Part shown: piece after piece, positions 39,060 through 47,831 of the stretch | Layout: each line of letters opens with the position of its first letter | Numbering within the stretch: position 1 is the stretch's first letter | Assembly: GCF_002300555.2 (NCBI RefSeq) | Contig: NZ_NTHN02000006.1 | Location: 62,001-126,000, forward strand | Direction of reading: 5' to 3' | DNA: 64,000 nucleotides | Source: Alloyangia mangrovi | GTDB taxonomy: Bacteria; Pseudomonadota; Alphaproteobacteria; Rhodobacterales; Rhodobacteraceae | Program-made: the position numbers and the translations under genes | The notes under the pieces: model-generated | Databases searched by the model: none | The model's input: only the letters and a program-made list of their open reading frames with translations | Told to the model about the DNA's origin: nothing

Positions 39060-40221
39060 AGCCGGGTCCGGAACCTGGCGAGAAGGAGGTTTCGGCCTCT
39101 ACGTGCACTGGCCTTTCTGCGAGGCCAAATGCCCCTACTGCGACTTCAACAGCCATGTCGTCCGGTCGATCGACCAGACCCGCTGGGCAGACGCACTGAG
39201 CTCCGAGGTCCGCCGCTACGGCGAGATGACCTCGGGGCGCATCCTCAACTCGATCTACTTTGGCGGCGGCACGCCCTCGCTCATGGAACCGGCCACGGTT
39301 CAGGCGGTGCTCGACGCTGCAAAGGAACATTGGACCTGGGCCAACGACATCGAGATCACCCTCGAAGCCAACCCGCGTTCGGTCGAGGTCTCGAAGTTCG
39401 AAGGCTTCCACGAAGCCGGCGTAAACAGGGTCTCCATGGGCATTCAGAGCCTGAGGCCGGACGATCTGCGCCGCCTCGGGCGGCTGCATGACGTGGATGA
39501 GGCGATCGTTGCGCTCGAAACCGCCAAGTCGGTCTTCAAGCGGGTCAACTTCGACCTGATCTACGCGCGCGAGAACCAGACCCTGAAAGGCTGGGAAACC
39601 GAGCTGCGCGAGGCGCTCGACCTCGCCGCCGACCACCTGTCCCTATACCAGCTGACCATCGAGGAAGGCACGATGTTCTGGGAGCGCGCGCAGCGCGGCC
39701 AGATGAAGAAGCTGCCCGACGAGGATCTCGCCGCGGACATGTTCCTCGCGACGCAGGAGATCACCTCCAACGCGGGCTATGCGCCTTATGAAGTGTCGAA
39801 CCATGCCCTGCCCGGCGCGCAGTCGCGCCACAACCTCGTCTACTGGCGCGGGGGCGACTACGTTGGCGTCGGTCCCGGCGCCCATGGCCGCGTCACGGTG
39901 AACGGCATCCGCCATGCCACAGAGGCCTGGAAGATGCCCGGCGCCTGGATCGAGAAGGCCGAGGCCGGACGCGCGGACAGCGTCTTCGACCCGCTCGGCA
40001 GTGAGGACATCATGACAGAATTTGTCATGATGGGATTACGCCTGAGCGAGGGGATCTCGCTCTCTCGCCTAGCCGAGATTTCCCCGAAGCCACTGCCCGC
40101 CCATAAGCTCACCGAACTTCGGGATCTGGGTCTAATCTGGCGCAACCGGGATCTCATCGGCGCCACAACCGAGGGCCGGCTTGTGCTCAACGGCGTGATC
40201 TCCGAGCTTCTGACAAACTGA
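39049..40221 (+). CDS. hemW: Radical SAM heme chaperone HemW (HemN-like)
   Basis: 390 aa. The radical SAM cluster motif is CEAKCPYC (about residues 24-31) in HWPFCEAKCPYCDFNSH. GGGTPSLM and NPRSVEVSKFEGFHEAGVNRVSMGIQS follow. It lacks the extra N-terminal features of true oxygen-independent coproporphyrinogen oxidase, so HemW (heme insertion into proteins) is preferred. The ATG at 39049 was chosen over an in-frame TTG at 39040. The gene converges with parB across a 242-base region packed with palindromes. Confidence 0.93.
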   Translation: MTPEAGSGTWREGGFGLYVHWPFCEAKCPYCDFNSHVVRSIDQTRWADALSSEVRRYGEMTSGRILNSIYFGGGTPSLMEPATVQAVLDAAKEHWTWANDIEITLEANPRSVEVSKFEGFHEAGVNRVSMGIQSLRPDDLRRLGRLHDVDEAIVALETAKSVFKRVNFDLIYARENQTLKGWETELREALDLAADHLSLYQLTIEEGTMFWERAQRGQMKKLPDEDLAADMFLATQEITSNAGYAPYEVSNHALPGAQSRHNLVYWRGGDYVGVGPGAHGRVTVNGIRHATEAWKMPGAWIEKAEAGRADSVFDPLGSEDIMTEFVMMGLRLSEGISLSRLAEISPKPLPAHKLTELRDLGLIWRNRDLIGATTEGRLVLNGVISELLTN

Positions 40222-40230
40222 TCCCAGACA

Positions 40231-40275
40231 GTTTCATGTGAAACGTTACCCACAGGATCCGAGCGGATCCTGTGG
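40231..40275. promoter_or_regulatory. Composite module A: parS-like site plus GGATCC inverted repeat
   Basis: GTTTCATGTGAAAC (40231-40244, one mismatch to the parS core) is followed by TTACCCACA (40246-40254, one mismatch to the DnaA box). Then comes the inverted repeat CCACAGGATCC / GGATCCTGTGG (40250-40260, 40265-40275) around GAGC, and AGATCTCTCC after it. The same order of parts recurs in module B. Confidence 0.65.
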
Positions 40276-40304
40276 AGATCTCTCCCTCTCGCCAAACGCC
40301 AAAA

Positions 40305-40338
40305 ACAAGAAGGCCGAGCCACAGGGGCTCGGCCTTGT
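40305..40338. terminator. Bidirectional terminator between hemW and parB
   Basis: Stem AAGGCCGAGCC / GGCTCGGCCTT (40310-40320, 40326-40336) with a five-base loop, extended by partly complementary ACAAG/TTGTC flanks. It lies between modules A and B. Confidence 0.85.
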
Positions 40339-40410
40339 CAATTCGAACAAGATCTGCCGGATCTGGTCGGATCTGGTGAACAAACACCCCTCCCCGAACC
40401 TACGCCTTTT

Positions 40411-40465
40411 GCTTCATGTGAAACGGCGAGAGATCTCTCCACAGGATCCTGTGGAGAGATCTCTC
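40411..40465. promoter_or_regulatory. Composite module B: parS-like site plus perfect 38-base palindrome
   Basis: GCTTCATGTGAAAC (40411-40424, two mismatches to the parS core) precedes a perfect 38-base palindrome at 40428-40465. Its left half reads GAGAGATCTCTCCACAGGA, centred on GGATCC, with AGATCT on each side. The palindrome overlaps the first two bases of the parB stop codon. Each arm contains CTCTCCACA, two mismatches from the DnaA box. It could also terminate transcription, but has no T tract. Confidence 0.65.
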
Positions 40466-41372
40466 AGCGGGCGGCGCTCAGGATTGCACAGAGCTTATCC
40501 AATTCCTCGAAGCTCTCGTAGCTGATCACCAGCTTTCCGCTCTCGGCGCCCGGCGCATTCTGAATCGCGACCTTCATGCCGAGCGCTGCCGAGAGATCCC
40601 CCTCGAGCGCCCGCGTGTCGGCGTCTTTCTGCGCGCCGCCAAAGCCATTAAGACCCTGTTTCGGGGTCTTCTGTGTCTGTGGTTTCGCAAGCTGCTCGGC
40701 TTGGCGGACCGACAGCTTGCGCCTGACGATCTCTTTTGCCAGTTCCTCGGGGTTCTCCGAGGTGATCAGCGTGCGCGCATGGCCGGCGGTCAGCTCGCCC
40801 TCGACCACCATCGTCTGCACCGACTCCGGCAGGTTCAGCAGGCGCAGCAGGTTGGCGATATGACTACGGCTCTTGCCAAGCGCCTCGGCGATCTTTTCCT
40901 GCGTGTGGCCGAAGCGGTTCATCAACTGCTTGTAGCCCGCCGCCTCTTCGATGGCGTTCAGATCCGCGCGCTGGATGTTCTCGATGATCGCGACCTCGAG
41001 CACCTCGATGTCGTCGAACTCACGCACCAGCGCCGGCACTTCGTGCAGCTGCGCCATCTGCGCCGCACGCCAGCGGCGTTCACCCGCGACGATCTCGAAC
41101 TCACCCTCGGCCCCGGGCCGTGGCCGCACGATGATCGGCTGGATAATACCCTTGGTTCGGATCGATTCCGAAAGCTCGTTCAGCTGGTCAGGAGTGAAAG
41201 TCCGGCGCGGCTGATCCTTGTTCGGAAACAGCTTCTCGATCGGGATCATCCGGTCCGGCTGGCGCGGCGCCGCCTCTTCCTCAGCGACCACCGCGGGACG
41301 CACATCCACATCCGACATCAGAGCCGACAGACCCCGCCCGAGTCCCCGACGCATTTCGCGCTTCTCTGCCAT
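40464..41372 (-). CDS. parB: Chromosome partitioning protein ParB
   Basis: 302 aa CTP-dependent clamp that loads at parS. The N-terminal GRGLSALMSD motif, the CTP-binding GERRWRAAQMA (about 97-107), ENIQRADLNAIEEA and the helix-turn-helix QEKIAEALGKSRSHIANLLRLLNLP are all present. The C-terminal dimer domain is LVISYESFEELDKLCAIL. It follows parA by 27 bases. Two perfect parS sites lie within 4 kb upstream in the same gene block. Confidence 0.96.
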   Translation of the reverse strand: MAEKREMRRGLGRGLSALMSDVDVRPAVVAEEEAAPRQPDRMIPIEKLFPNKDQPRRTFTPDQLNELSESIRTKGIIQPIIVRPRPGAEGEFEIVAGERRWRAAQMAQLHEVPALVREFDDIEVLEVAIIENIQRADLNAIEEAAGYKQLMNRFGHTQEKIAEALGKSRSHIANLLRLLNLPESVQTMVVEGELTAGHARTLITSENPEELAKEIVRRKLSVRQAEQLAKPQTQKTPKQGLNGFGGAQKDADTRALEGDLSAALGMKVAIQNAPGAESGKLVISYESFEELDKLCAILSAAR

Positions 41373-41399
41373 AACTGCCCTCTCGTCTCGATTTCGGTC

Positions 41400-42210
41400 T
41401 TATGCCGCCATCTGCGCATTGTTGCGCAGCAGCTCGTCAGCCAGCGCGCGATAGGCCAGCGCGCCCTTGGAATTGGTGTCATAGGTCAGCACCGGGCAGG
41501 CATAGGACGGTGCCTCGCTGACCCGGACGTTGCGCGGGATCACCGTGTTGAACACCAGATCTCCGAGGTTGGCACGGGCGTCTTCCTCGACCATCCGCGA
41601 CAAGTTGTTGCGCGCGTCGAACATGGTCAGAACCACGCCTTCGATCCGCAGTTCGGGGTTGGCGCTCTGGCGCACTTCGCGGATCGTCAGCATGAGCTGC
41701 GACAGACCCTCCAGCGCAAAAAAACTCGCTCTGCAGCGGCACCAGGATCGAATGCGCCGCGACCATGGCGTTCACCGTCAGCAGGTTCAGAGACGGCGGG
41801 CAGTCGATCAGGATGAAATCAAACCCGAATTGCGCCATCTCTGCCTGGCGCAGCGCGTCATGCAGCAGGAAGCTGCGCTTCTCGTTCGCCACGAGCTCGA
41901 TGTCAGCCGACGCCAGATCCACCGTCGCCGGGATCAGTTTCAGGTTTTCGGTTTCCGTCTTGAGGATCATGTCCGACAGGGGCGCATCCTCGAGAAGCAG
42001 CTCGTAGGCCGTATATTCCCGCGCCTCAGGCTCGATTCCCAGCCCGGTCGAGGAGTTCCCCTGCGGATCGAGATCGACGATCAGCACCTTCAGACCGCGC
42101 TCTGCCAGCGCGGCACCGAGGTTTATCGTGGTCGTGGTCTTGCCCACCCCGCCCTTCTGGTTGGCAATGGCAACGATCTTGGCCGCGCCGGGCCGGATGG
42201 AATCAGACAT
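41400..42210 (-). CDS. parA: Chromosome partitioning ATPase ParA, frameshifted at an A run
   Basis: Soj/ParA family ATPase that positions ParB-origin complexes. From 42210 the frame has the deviant Walker [30 protein letters not shown] and [18 protein letters not shown]. It breaks in LVPLQSEFF at 41718-41724, seven A on the plus strand. With six, the sequence continues [37 protein letters not shown] and ends at 41400. The repaired protein is about 269 aa. A real frameshift in such a gene would be costly, so a base-calling error is likely. Confidence 0.9.
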
Positions 42211-42823
42211 GAGTCAGCGCTCCGATTTGCAAGACAACCGCGTGAGGATCCGTAAGACTTGTATGCCGTATCAGATCAAACTGCCACATCTTGCGTGCCT
42301 CTGCGATTTCTTTTTCGGCCTGCGCGCCCTTGGGAAAGAGCGCGACGCCATTGTCGCACAGGTGACGATCGGCAAAGCCCAAAAGTTTATCGAGCGACGC
42401 CAGCGCGCGAGCGCTCAACAGGCCCGCACCAAGCGGCGGGATTTCTTCAATTCGGCGCGCCTCGATCTTGGCCTCGACGCCCGTTTCGCGAAGCACAGTG
42501 CGCAGGAAGGCGCATTTGCGCTGGTCACTCTCGACCAGCGTCACCGCCATTTCAGGAGCAAATTCAGCCCGCAGGATGGCGACCACCACACCGGGAAAGC
42601 CTCCGCCGACGCCGAGGTCCGCCCAATGCTGGGGATATTCCTGTGGAATACCCCAGATCTGCGCGGAGTCCACGATGTGCCGCGTCCAGGCTTCTTCGAG
42701 CGTTGTAGGCGAAACAAGATTGATACGCGGATTCCACTTCTTAAGAAGATCCGTGTAGTGCTCGAGGCGGTCCCATGTTTCACGTGAAACACTGAGCCCG
42801 CCTCCAAGATCAAACTGACTCAT
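42203..42823 (-). CDS. rsmG: 16S rRNA (guanine527-N7)-methyltransferase RsmG
   Basis: 206 aa GidB-family methyltransferase. Features are [14 protein letters not shown], the SAM loop [29 protein letters not shown] and [11 protein letters not shown]. Its stop overlaps the parA start region by eight bases and its ATG overlaps the mnmG stop by four. A perfect parS site encodes VSRET at about residues 12-16. Confidence 0.95.
   Translation of the reverse strand: MSQFDLGGGLSVSRETWDRLEHYTDLLKKWNPRINLVSPTTLEEAWTRHIVDSAQIWGIPQEYPQHWADLGVGGGFPGVVVAILRAEFAPEMAVTLVESDQRKCAFLRTVLRETGVEAKIEARRIEEIPPLGAGLLSARALASLDKLLGFADRHLCDNGVALFPKGAQAEKEIAEARKMWQFDLIRHTSLTDPHAVVLQIGALTHV
42776..42791. promoter_or_regulatory. 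parS site (perfect) inside rsmG
   Basis: TGTTTCACGTGAAACA, the exact 16-base consensus bound by ParB. It lies in the rsmG coding sequence, read as VSRET on the minus strand, about 1.4 kb from parB. Confidence 0.92.
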
Positions 42824-44697
42824 GCGCTGCGCGCCCTGTCGTTCCGGCGCAGCCGGATCAGCAGCAGAGAGAGGGCTGCCGGCGTCATTCCGTCGACTTT
42901 TGCGGCCTGCGCAAGCGTCGAGGGTTTCGCACGGGCGAGCTTCTGCTTCAATTCTGTCGAAAGGCCTTCGATGGTCGAGAAATCGAAATCAGCCGGGACT
43001 TGATAGGTCTCGTCGCGCTTCAGAGCTTCAACGTCGCGTTTTTGCCGGTCGATATAATTGGCGTAGAGAGCGTCCTTCTCCAACTGATCGCCGATTTCTG
43101 TCGCTATTGACGAGAGACCCGGCACATGATCACGCAGGAACTCCATTGAGATGTCGGGGAAGGACAGAAGCTGGAACAGGCTACGCCGGGCGCCATCCGC
43201 GTTCATCTTGCGGCCGAGATCGCCTAGTTCTCGAGGGGTCATTGTGATCTCGCTGAGGATCCCCCTGCCCTCTTCGAGCTTTTCCGATTTCTCAAGGAAG
43301 GCCGCCTTGCGCGCTTCGGAAACGCAGCCGAGCGTCATCGCCATGGGCGTCAGCCGCTGGTCCGCATTATCAGCGCGAAGCGAGAGCCGGAATTCGGCGC
43401 GCGAGGTGAACATCCGGTAAGGTTCGGTGACGCCGCGCGAGGTGAGATCGTCGATCATGACGCCGATGTAGCTCTCGGCACGGCTGAAGGTGACTTCTTC
43501 ACGGCCGAGGCTCTGCGCCGCGGCGTTCAGACCCGCGACCATGCCCTGGGCGGCGGCTTCTTCGTACCCCGTGGTGCCGTTGATCTGCCCTGCGAGGTAA
43601 AGCCCCGAGCAGGACTTGATCGAGAGACGAAGATCCAGCGCCCGCGGATCGACGAAATCATATTCGATTGCGTAGCCAGGCTGCAGGATCGTCGCCGCTT
43701 CTAGTCCCACAATGGAATGGACATAAGCCTCCTGCACGTCTTCGGGCAGCGAGGTAGATATCCCGTTCGGATAGACCGTGTGGTCGTCAAGTCCTTCTGG
43801 TTCAAGGAAAATCTGGTGAGATTCCTTGTCCGCAAAGCGCACGATCTTGTCTTCGATCGACGGGCAGTAGCGCGGGCCGATCCCCTCGATATGCCCGCCG
43901 TACATCGCGGATCGCGAGAGGTTATCCCGGATCACCTCGTGCGTGCGCGTGTTGGTATGTGTGATCCCGCAGGAAATCTGCCGGGCGAAGGGCGCCTTCG
44001 ACAGGAAGGAGAACATGGCGGGATCCTCGTCGCCAGGCTGGCTGTCGAGGATATCCCAGTTGATCGTCCGACCGTCGAGTCGCGGTGGCGTGCCGGTTTT
44101 CAGACGCCCCAGCGGCAGAGCCATTTCATCGAGGCGCTCAGCCAGCTTCACCGCCGGCTTGTCGCCCATGCGACCACCCGGGCGCTTCTGATCGCCAATG
44201 TGAATGACGCCGCGCAGGAACGTGCCGGTGGTGAGCACCACGGCACCGGATCTGAGCTCGGATCCGTCGGCAAGTATCACGCCTTGCACCAGGTCGCCGG
44301 TTTTCAAGAGATCCGTGACCTCCCCTTCCACGATGGAAAGGTTCGGCGCGGCTTCCATCTCGCGAAGCATGGCTTCGCGATAGAGTTTCCGGTCGGCCTG
44401 GGTGCGCGGGCCCTGAACCGCTGGGCCCTTGCGCCGGTTCAGAAGGCGGAACTGGATGCCCGCCTGATCCGCAACGCGGCCCATCACGCCGTCCATGGCG
44501 TCAATTTCGCGCACCAGATGGCCTTTTCCGAGCCCGCCGATGGCCGGATTGCACGACATGACCCCGATCCCGCCTCGGGTCAGGGTGACAAGCGCTGTTC
44601 TCGCGCCCATTCGCGCCGAAGCCGCGGCGGCCTCGGTGCCGGCATGTCCGCCGCCCACGACGACGACGTCTAAATCGAGTTGTTTCACGTGAAACAC
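42820..44697 (-). CDS. mnmG: tRNA uridine-5-carboxymethylaminomethyl modification enzyme MnmG
   Basis: 625 aa FAD protein (GidA) that acts with MnmE on wobble uridine 34. The FAD motif [20 protein letters not shown] is near the N-terminus, with [19 protein letters not shown] and the C-terminal four-helix region ([17 protein letters not shown]). The start codon is GTG at 44697, read as MFHVKQ, and overlaps a perfect parS site. The gene is three bases from mnmE. Confidence 0.96.
   Translation of the reverse strand: MFHVKQLDLDVVVVGGGHAGTEAAAASARMGARTALVTLTRGGIGVMSCNPAIGGLGKGHLVREIDAMDGVMGRVADQAGIQFRLLNRRKGPAVQGPRTQADRKLYREAMLREMEAAPNLSIVEGEVTDLLKTGDLVQGVILADGSELRSGAVVLTTGTFLRGVIHIGDQKRPGGRMGDKPAVKLAERLDEMALPLGRLKTGTPPRLDGRTINWDILDSQPGDEDPAMFSFLSKAPFARQISCGITHTNTRTHEVIRDNLSRSAMYGGHIEGIGPRYCPSIEDKIVRFADKESHQIFLEPEGLDDHTVYPNGISTSLPEDVQEAYVHSIVGLEAATILQPGYAIEYDFVDPRALDLRLSIKSCSGLYLAGQINGTTGYEEAAAQGMVAGLNAAAQSLGREEVTFSRAESYIGVMIDDLTSRGVTEPYRMFTSRAEFRLSLRADNADQRLTPMAMTLGCVSEARKAAFLEKSEKLEEGRGILSEITMTPRELGDLGRKMNADGARRSLFQLLSFPDISMEFLRDHVPGLSSIATEIGDQLEKDALYANYIDRQKRDVEALKRDETYQVPADFDFSTIEGLSTELKQKLARAKPSTLAQAAKVDGMTPAALSLLLIRLRRNDRARSA
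44681..44696. promoter_or_regulatory. parS site (perfect) at the mnmG start
   Basis: TGTTTCACGTGAAACA, exact consensus. It covers codons 1-6 of mnmG and the 3-base mnmE-mnmG junction is immediately beside it. Confidence 0.93.
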
Positions 44698-44700
44698 TCC

Positions 44701-45984
44701 TTACTTACCCAGGCAGAAGCTCGAGAAGATCTTGTCCAGTAGATTTTCCACATCGACGCGGCCGATCAGGGCTTCGAGGCGTCGAATCGCGACCCGGATT
44801 TCCTCTGCAGCGATATCGTACCGCTCGGGTCCGAAATCAAGCAATTCCAGTGCGGTTGTTAGAGCATCGGCACCTTCCTGAAAAGCGATCCTATGCCGTT
44901 CTCGCGTCGCGAGCCCGCTGGACTGCACACGTTCGGACAATGTACCACCGATTTCCGAAATCAGGCCCTCAATCCCCTGCCCGGTCGCGGCGGAGATCGC
45001 CTGCGCGTCGCCCGAGAGATCTCCCTTGGAGCGGCGGACGATATCGCCTTTGCGCGGAACGACCTCGAGCGTCTCGGCCGCCTCAAGCAGAAAAACGCGA
45101 AGGTCCGCCAGTTCAGCGCGGTTCCGGGCACGTTGGATGCCGATTCTCTCTACAGGATCCGCTGCCTCGCGCAGACCAGCCGTATCAAGAAGCGTGACCG
45201 GAAGACCCGCGATCTCCATGCGCACCTCGATGACATCCCGGGTCGTCCCCGCGTGTTCCGAGGTAATGGCCGCTTCGCGCCCGGCTAAAGCATTGAGAAG
45301 AGTTGATTTCCCAACGTTTGGGCGACCAATGATGGCGACTTCGAAGCCGGATCTGATACGTTCCGCTGCGTCAACGCCCGCGAGTTCGCGCTCCAGTTGT
45401 GCCTTCACCTTGATGAGGGCGGACCGCACATCGTCGCTGACGTCGACCGGAACCTCTTCATCGGCAAAATCGATGGTCACCTCGAGCAGAGAGGCGGCGA
45501 AAATTAGCTCTTCACGCCAGATCTCGACCTTTTCGCCGAGTGCGCCGGCGAAAACCGTCATCGCCTGGCTCCGCTGGCTTTCGGTTTCAGCCTCGATCAG
45601 GTCCGCAAGTGCTTCAACCTGGGTGAGATCCAGCCGGTCATGCTCGAGCGCGCGGCGCGTGAACTCGCCGGGTTCGGCTTGGCGCAGGCCTTCCATCGCC
45701 GCGAGTTCGCGAAGCACCGCGCGCAGGATGGCGATACTGCCGTGCAGGTGGAATTCGACAACCTGCTCGCCGGTGAAACTCTTGCCGTCCTCGAAGGTCA
45801 GAACCAGCGCTTCATCAAGCACCTGCCCTGCCCCGTCGGTCAGCTTGCGCAGCGCGGTCCGGCGCGGCGCGGGCACATCGCCGCAAAGACGAGAACAGGC
45901 GTCCCATGCGGAGGGTCCGGAGACCCTCACCACGGAAACGCCTGCTTTGCCGACCGCGCTGGCAAGTGCGAAGATCGTATCCAT
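44701..45984 (-). CDS. mnmE: tRNA modification GTPase MnmE
   Basis: 427 aa. The N-terminal formyl-tetrahydrofolate domain includes DTIFALASA and GEFTRRALEHDRLDLTQVEALADLI. The central G domain (about 215-360) has G1 GRPNVGKSTLLNAL, G2 SEHAGTTRDV and G3 DTAGLREA. The C-terminal catalytic Cys is in FSSFCLGK, with L in place of the usual I. It partners MnmG, encoded downstream. Confidence 0.96.
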   Translation of the reverse strand: MDTIFALASAVGKAGVSVVRVSGPSAWDACSRLCGDVPAPRRTALRKLTDGAGQVLDEALVLTFEDGKSFTGEQVVEFHLHGSIAILRAVLRELAAMEGLRQAEPGEFTRRALEHDRLDLTQVEALADLIEAETESQRSQAMTVFAGALGEKVEIWREELIFAASLLEVTIDFADEEVPVDVSDDVRSALIKVKAQLERELAGVDAAERIRSGFEVAIIGRPNVGKSTLLNALAGREAAITSEHAGTTRDVIEVRMEIAGLPVTLLDTAGLREAADPVERIGIQRARNRAELADLRVFLLEAAETLEVVPRKGDIVRRSKGDLSGDAQAISAATGQGIEGLISEIGGTLSERVQSSGLATRERHRIAFQEGADALTTALELLDFGPERYDIAAEEIRVAIRRLEALIGRVDVENLLDKIFSSFCLGK

Positions 45985-46008
45985 CCCCGCCTCCTTTGCG
46001 GATTATCC

Positions 46009-47292
46009 TTAGCTGTTCATCGAGTCGAAGAACTCGCCGTTCGTCTTTGTTTGTTTGAGCTTGGACAGCAGGAACTCGATCGCGTCGGTCGTGCCCATCG
46101 GGTTGAGGATGCGGCGCAGCACGAAGGTCTTCTGCAGGTCGACCTTATCGGTGAGCAGGTCCTCTTTCCGGGTGCCCGACTTGAGAATGTCGATCGCCGG
46201 GAAGACGCGCTTGTCGGCGACCTTGCGGTCGAGCACGATCTCCGAGTTGCCGGTGCCCTTGAATTCTTCGAAGATCACCTCGTCCATGCGCGAGCCGGTG
46301 TCGATCAGCGCGGTGGCGATGATGGTGAGCGAGCCACCCTCTTCGATATTGCGCGCGGCACCGAAGAAACGCTTCGGACGCTGCAGCGCGTTCGCATCGA
46401 CACCACCGGTCAGGACCTTGCCCGACGACGGCACTACGGTGTTGAACGCCCTACCAAGTCTTGTGATCGAGTCGAGAAGAATCACAACATCTCGTTTATG
46501 CTCAACGAGACGCTTGGCTTTCTCGATGACCATTTCCGAGACGGCCACGTGGCGGGTTGCCGGTTCGTCGAAGGTCGAGGAGATCACCTCGCCCTTCACC
46601 GAACGCTGCATGTCGGTGACTTCCTCGGGACGTTCGTCGATCAGCAGGACGATCAGATAGCACTCTGGGTGGTTCTTCTCTATCGAGCTGGCGATGTTCT
46701 GCAGCAGCACCGTCTTACCGGTGCGCGGCGGCGCCACGATGAGCGACCGCTGGCCCTTGCCGATCGGCGCGACCAGGTCAATGATCCGGGCCGACTTGTC
46801 CTTGATCGTCGAATCCTCGATTTCCATCTTCAGGCGCTCGTCGGGATAGAGCGGCGTCAGGTTGTCGAAGGCGATCTTGTGGCGGGCGCGGTCCGGATCC
46901 TCGAAGTTGATCGCCGAGACGTCGACCAGCGCGAAGTAGCGCTCTTCGTTGTCGGGCGCGCGGATCTCGCCTTCGATGGTGTCGCCGGTGCGCAGCGAGT
47001 ACTTCCGGATCATGTCGGGCGAGACATAGATGTCATCGGGGCCCGGCAGGTAGTTTGCCTCGGGCGAACGCAGGAAGCCGAAGCCGTCCTGCAGCACTTC
47101 GAGAACGCCGTCTCCGAAGATGGTCCAGCCTTCGTCCGCGCGCTCGCGCAGGATCTGGAACATCATCTCGCCCTTGCGCATCGTCGATGCGTTTTCGATC
47201 TCGAGCTCCTCGGCCATCGCCAGGAGATCCTTGGGGCTCTGCGCCTTGAGATCGGACAGGTTCAGACGCTCGACGATATCGGCATCAGTCAT
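46009..47292 (-). CDS. rho: Transcription termination factor Rho
   Basis: 427 aa hexameric RNA helicase. The N-terminal Rho domain ([25 protein letters not shown]) is followed by the cold-shock RNA-binding fold with [23 protein letters not shown]. The ATPase core has [16 protein letters not shown] (Walker A), [16 protein letters not shown] and [13 protein letters not shown]. The start at 47292 ([11 protein letters not shown]) follows a strong GGAGGAATTC. An in-frame extension to 47361 is unlikely. It reads leftward away from the putative origin. Confidence 0.96.
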   Translation of the reverse strand: MTDADIVERLNLSDLKAQSPKDLLAMAEELEIENASTMRKGEMMFQILRERADEGWTIFGDGVLEVLQDGFGFLRSPEANYLPGPDDIYVSPDMIRKYSLRTGDTIEGEIRAPDNEERYFALVDVSAINFEDPDRARHKIAFDNLTPLYPDERLKMEIEDSTIKDKSARIIDLVAPIGKGQRSLIVAPPRTGKTVLLQNIASSIEKNHPECYLIVLLIDERPEEVTDMQRSVKGEVISSTFDEPATRHVAVSEMVIEKAKRLVEHKRDVVILLDSITRLGRAFNTVVPSSGKVLTGGVDANALQRPKRFFGAARNIEEGGSLTIIATALIDTGSRMDEVIFEEFKGTGNSEIVLDRKVADKRVFPAIDILKSGTRKEDLLTDKVDLQKTFVLRRILNPMGTTDAIEFLLSKLKQTKTNGEFFDSMNS

Positions 47293-47436
47293 GAATTCCT
47301 CCGGGCCGCGGTCGGCCGTCGTTTCGCAGGTCTCTGCGTGTGTCTTTTGGGAAGGTCCCACCAGAACAGGTGTTGAGAAGATGCCTATCCCCTCCCCCGG
47401 TCGAAGTCAATTCCCGGAGCCGTACCGAGCGGCCCG

Positions 47437-47831
47437 GCTTAGATTCCAAAAAATTAAATAAAGAAAAGAAGAGATGATTTTGATTTTAGGTAACCCGACT
47501 CCGGTGGATCAAATGTTTCACGGAGCTCTGTCCACGGCGGATCCCTCTGTGGATAGATCTGCGGAGATCCTTCGGATCCGCTTTGGGCGAATCCACGTTT
47601 GGATCATATAAATAAGCCTTTATATCGCACGGTACGCCATTGTGGACAGATCTTGGAGAGATCCGGTCGGATCCGCTTCTCCACAGCCGGGAGTTATCCA
47701 AACCCACAGACTCAGGAATCACCGCGACTCAACGTGAACCTTGAGAGATCTCCCCAGCCTTGAAACCGGAGGCGATTTTCCCCAGAAGCTTCCCCTGACA
47801 AAGGCCCAAGTCTGCGAACAGGTTTATCCCC
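47437..47831. other. Putative chromosomal replication origin (oriC)
   Basis: Intergenic region between divergent rho and maf, the expected place for an alphaproteobacterial origin. An AT-rich stretch (47440-47490) and a smaller one (47600-47632) could be unwinding elements. DnaA-box-like 9-mers with one mismatch to TTATCCACA lie at 47548-47556 (minus strand, CTATCCACA), 47677-47685 (TTCTCCACA), 47694-47702 (TTATCCAAA) and 47824-47832 (TTATCCCCA). Weaker ones lie near 47528, 47589 and 47641. Ten GATC sites lie at 47507-47750. A TGTTTCACG half parS is at 47514. The hemE gene often found here is absent. Confidence 0.75.

Noticed and set aside
40220-40465. hemW-parB region as the main replication origin
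   Set aside because: It has DnaA-like and GATC motifs but no AT-rich unwinding element, and hemW and parB converge on it with a terminator in the middle; the rho-maf gap fits better.
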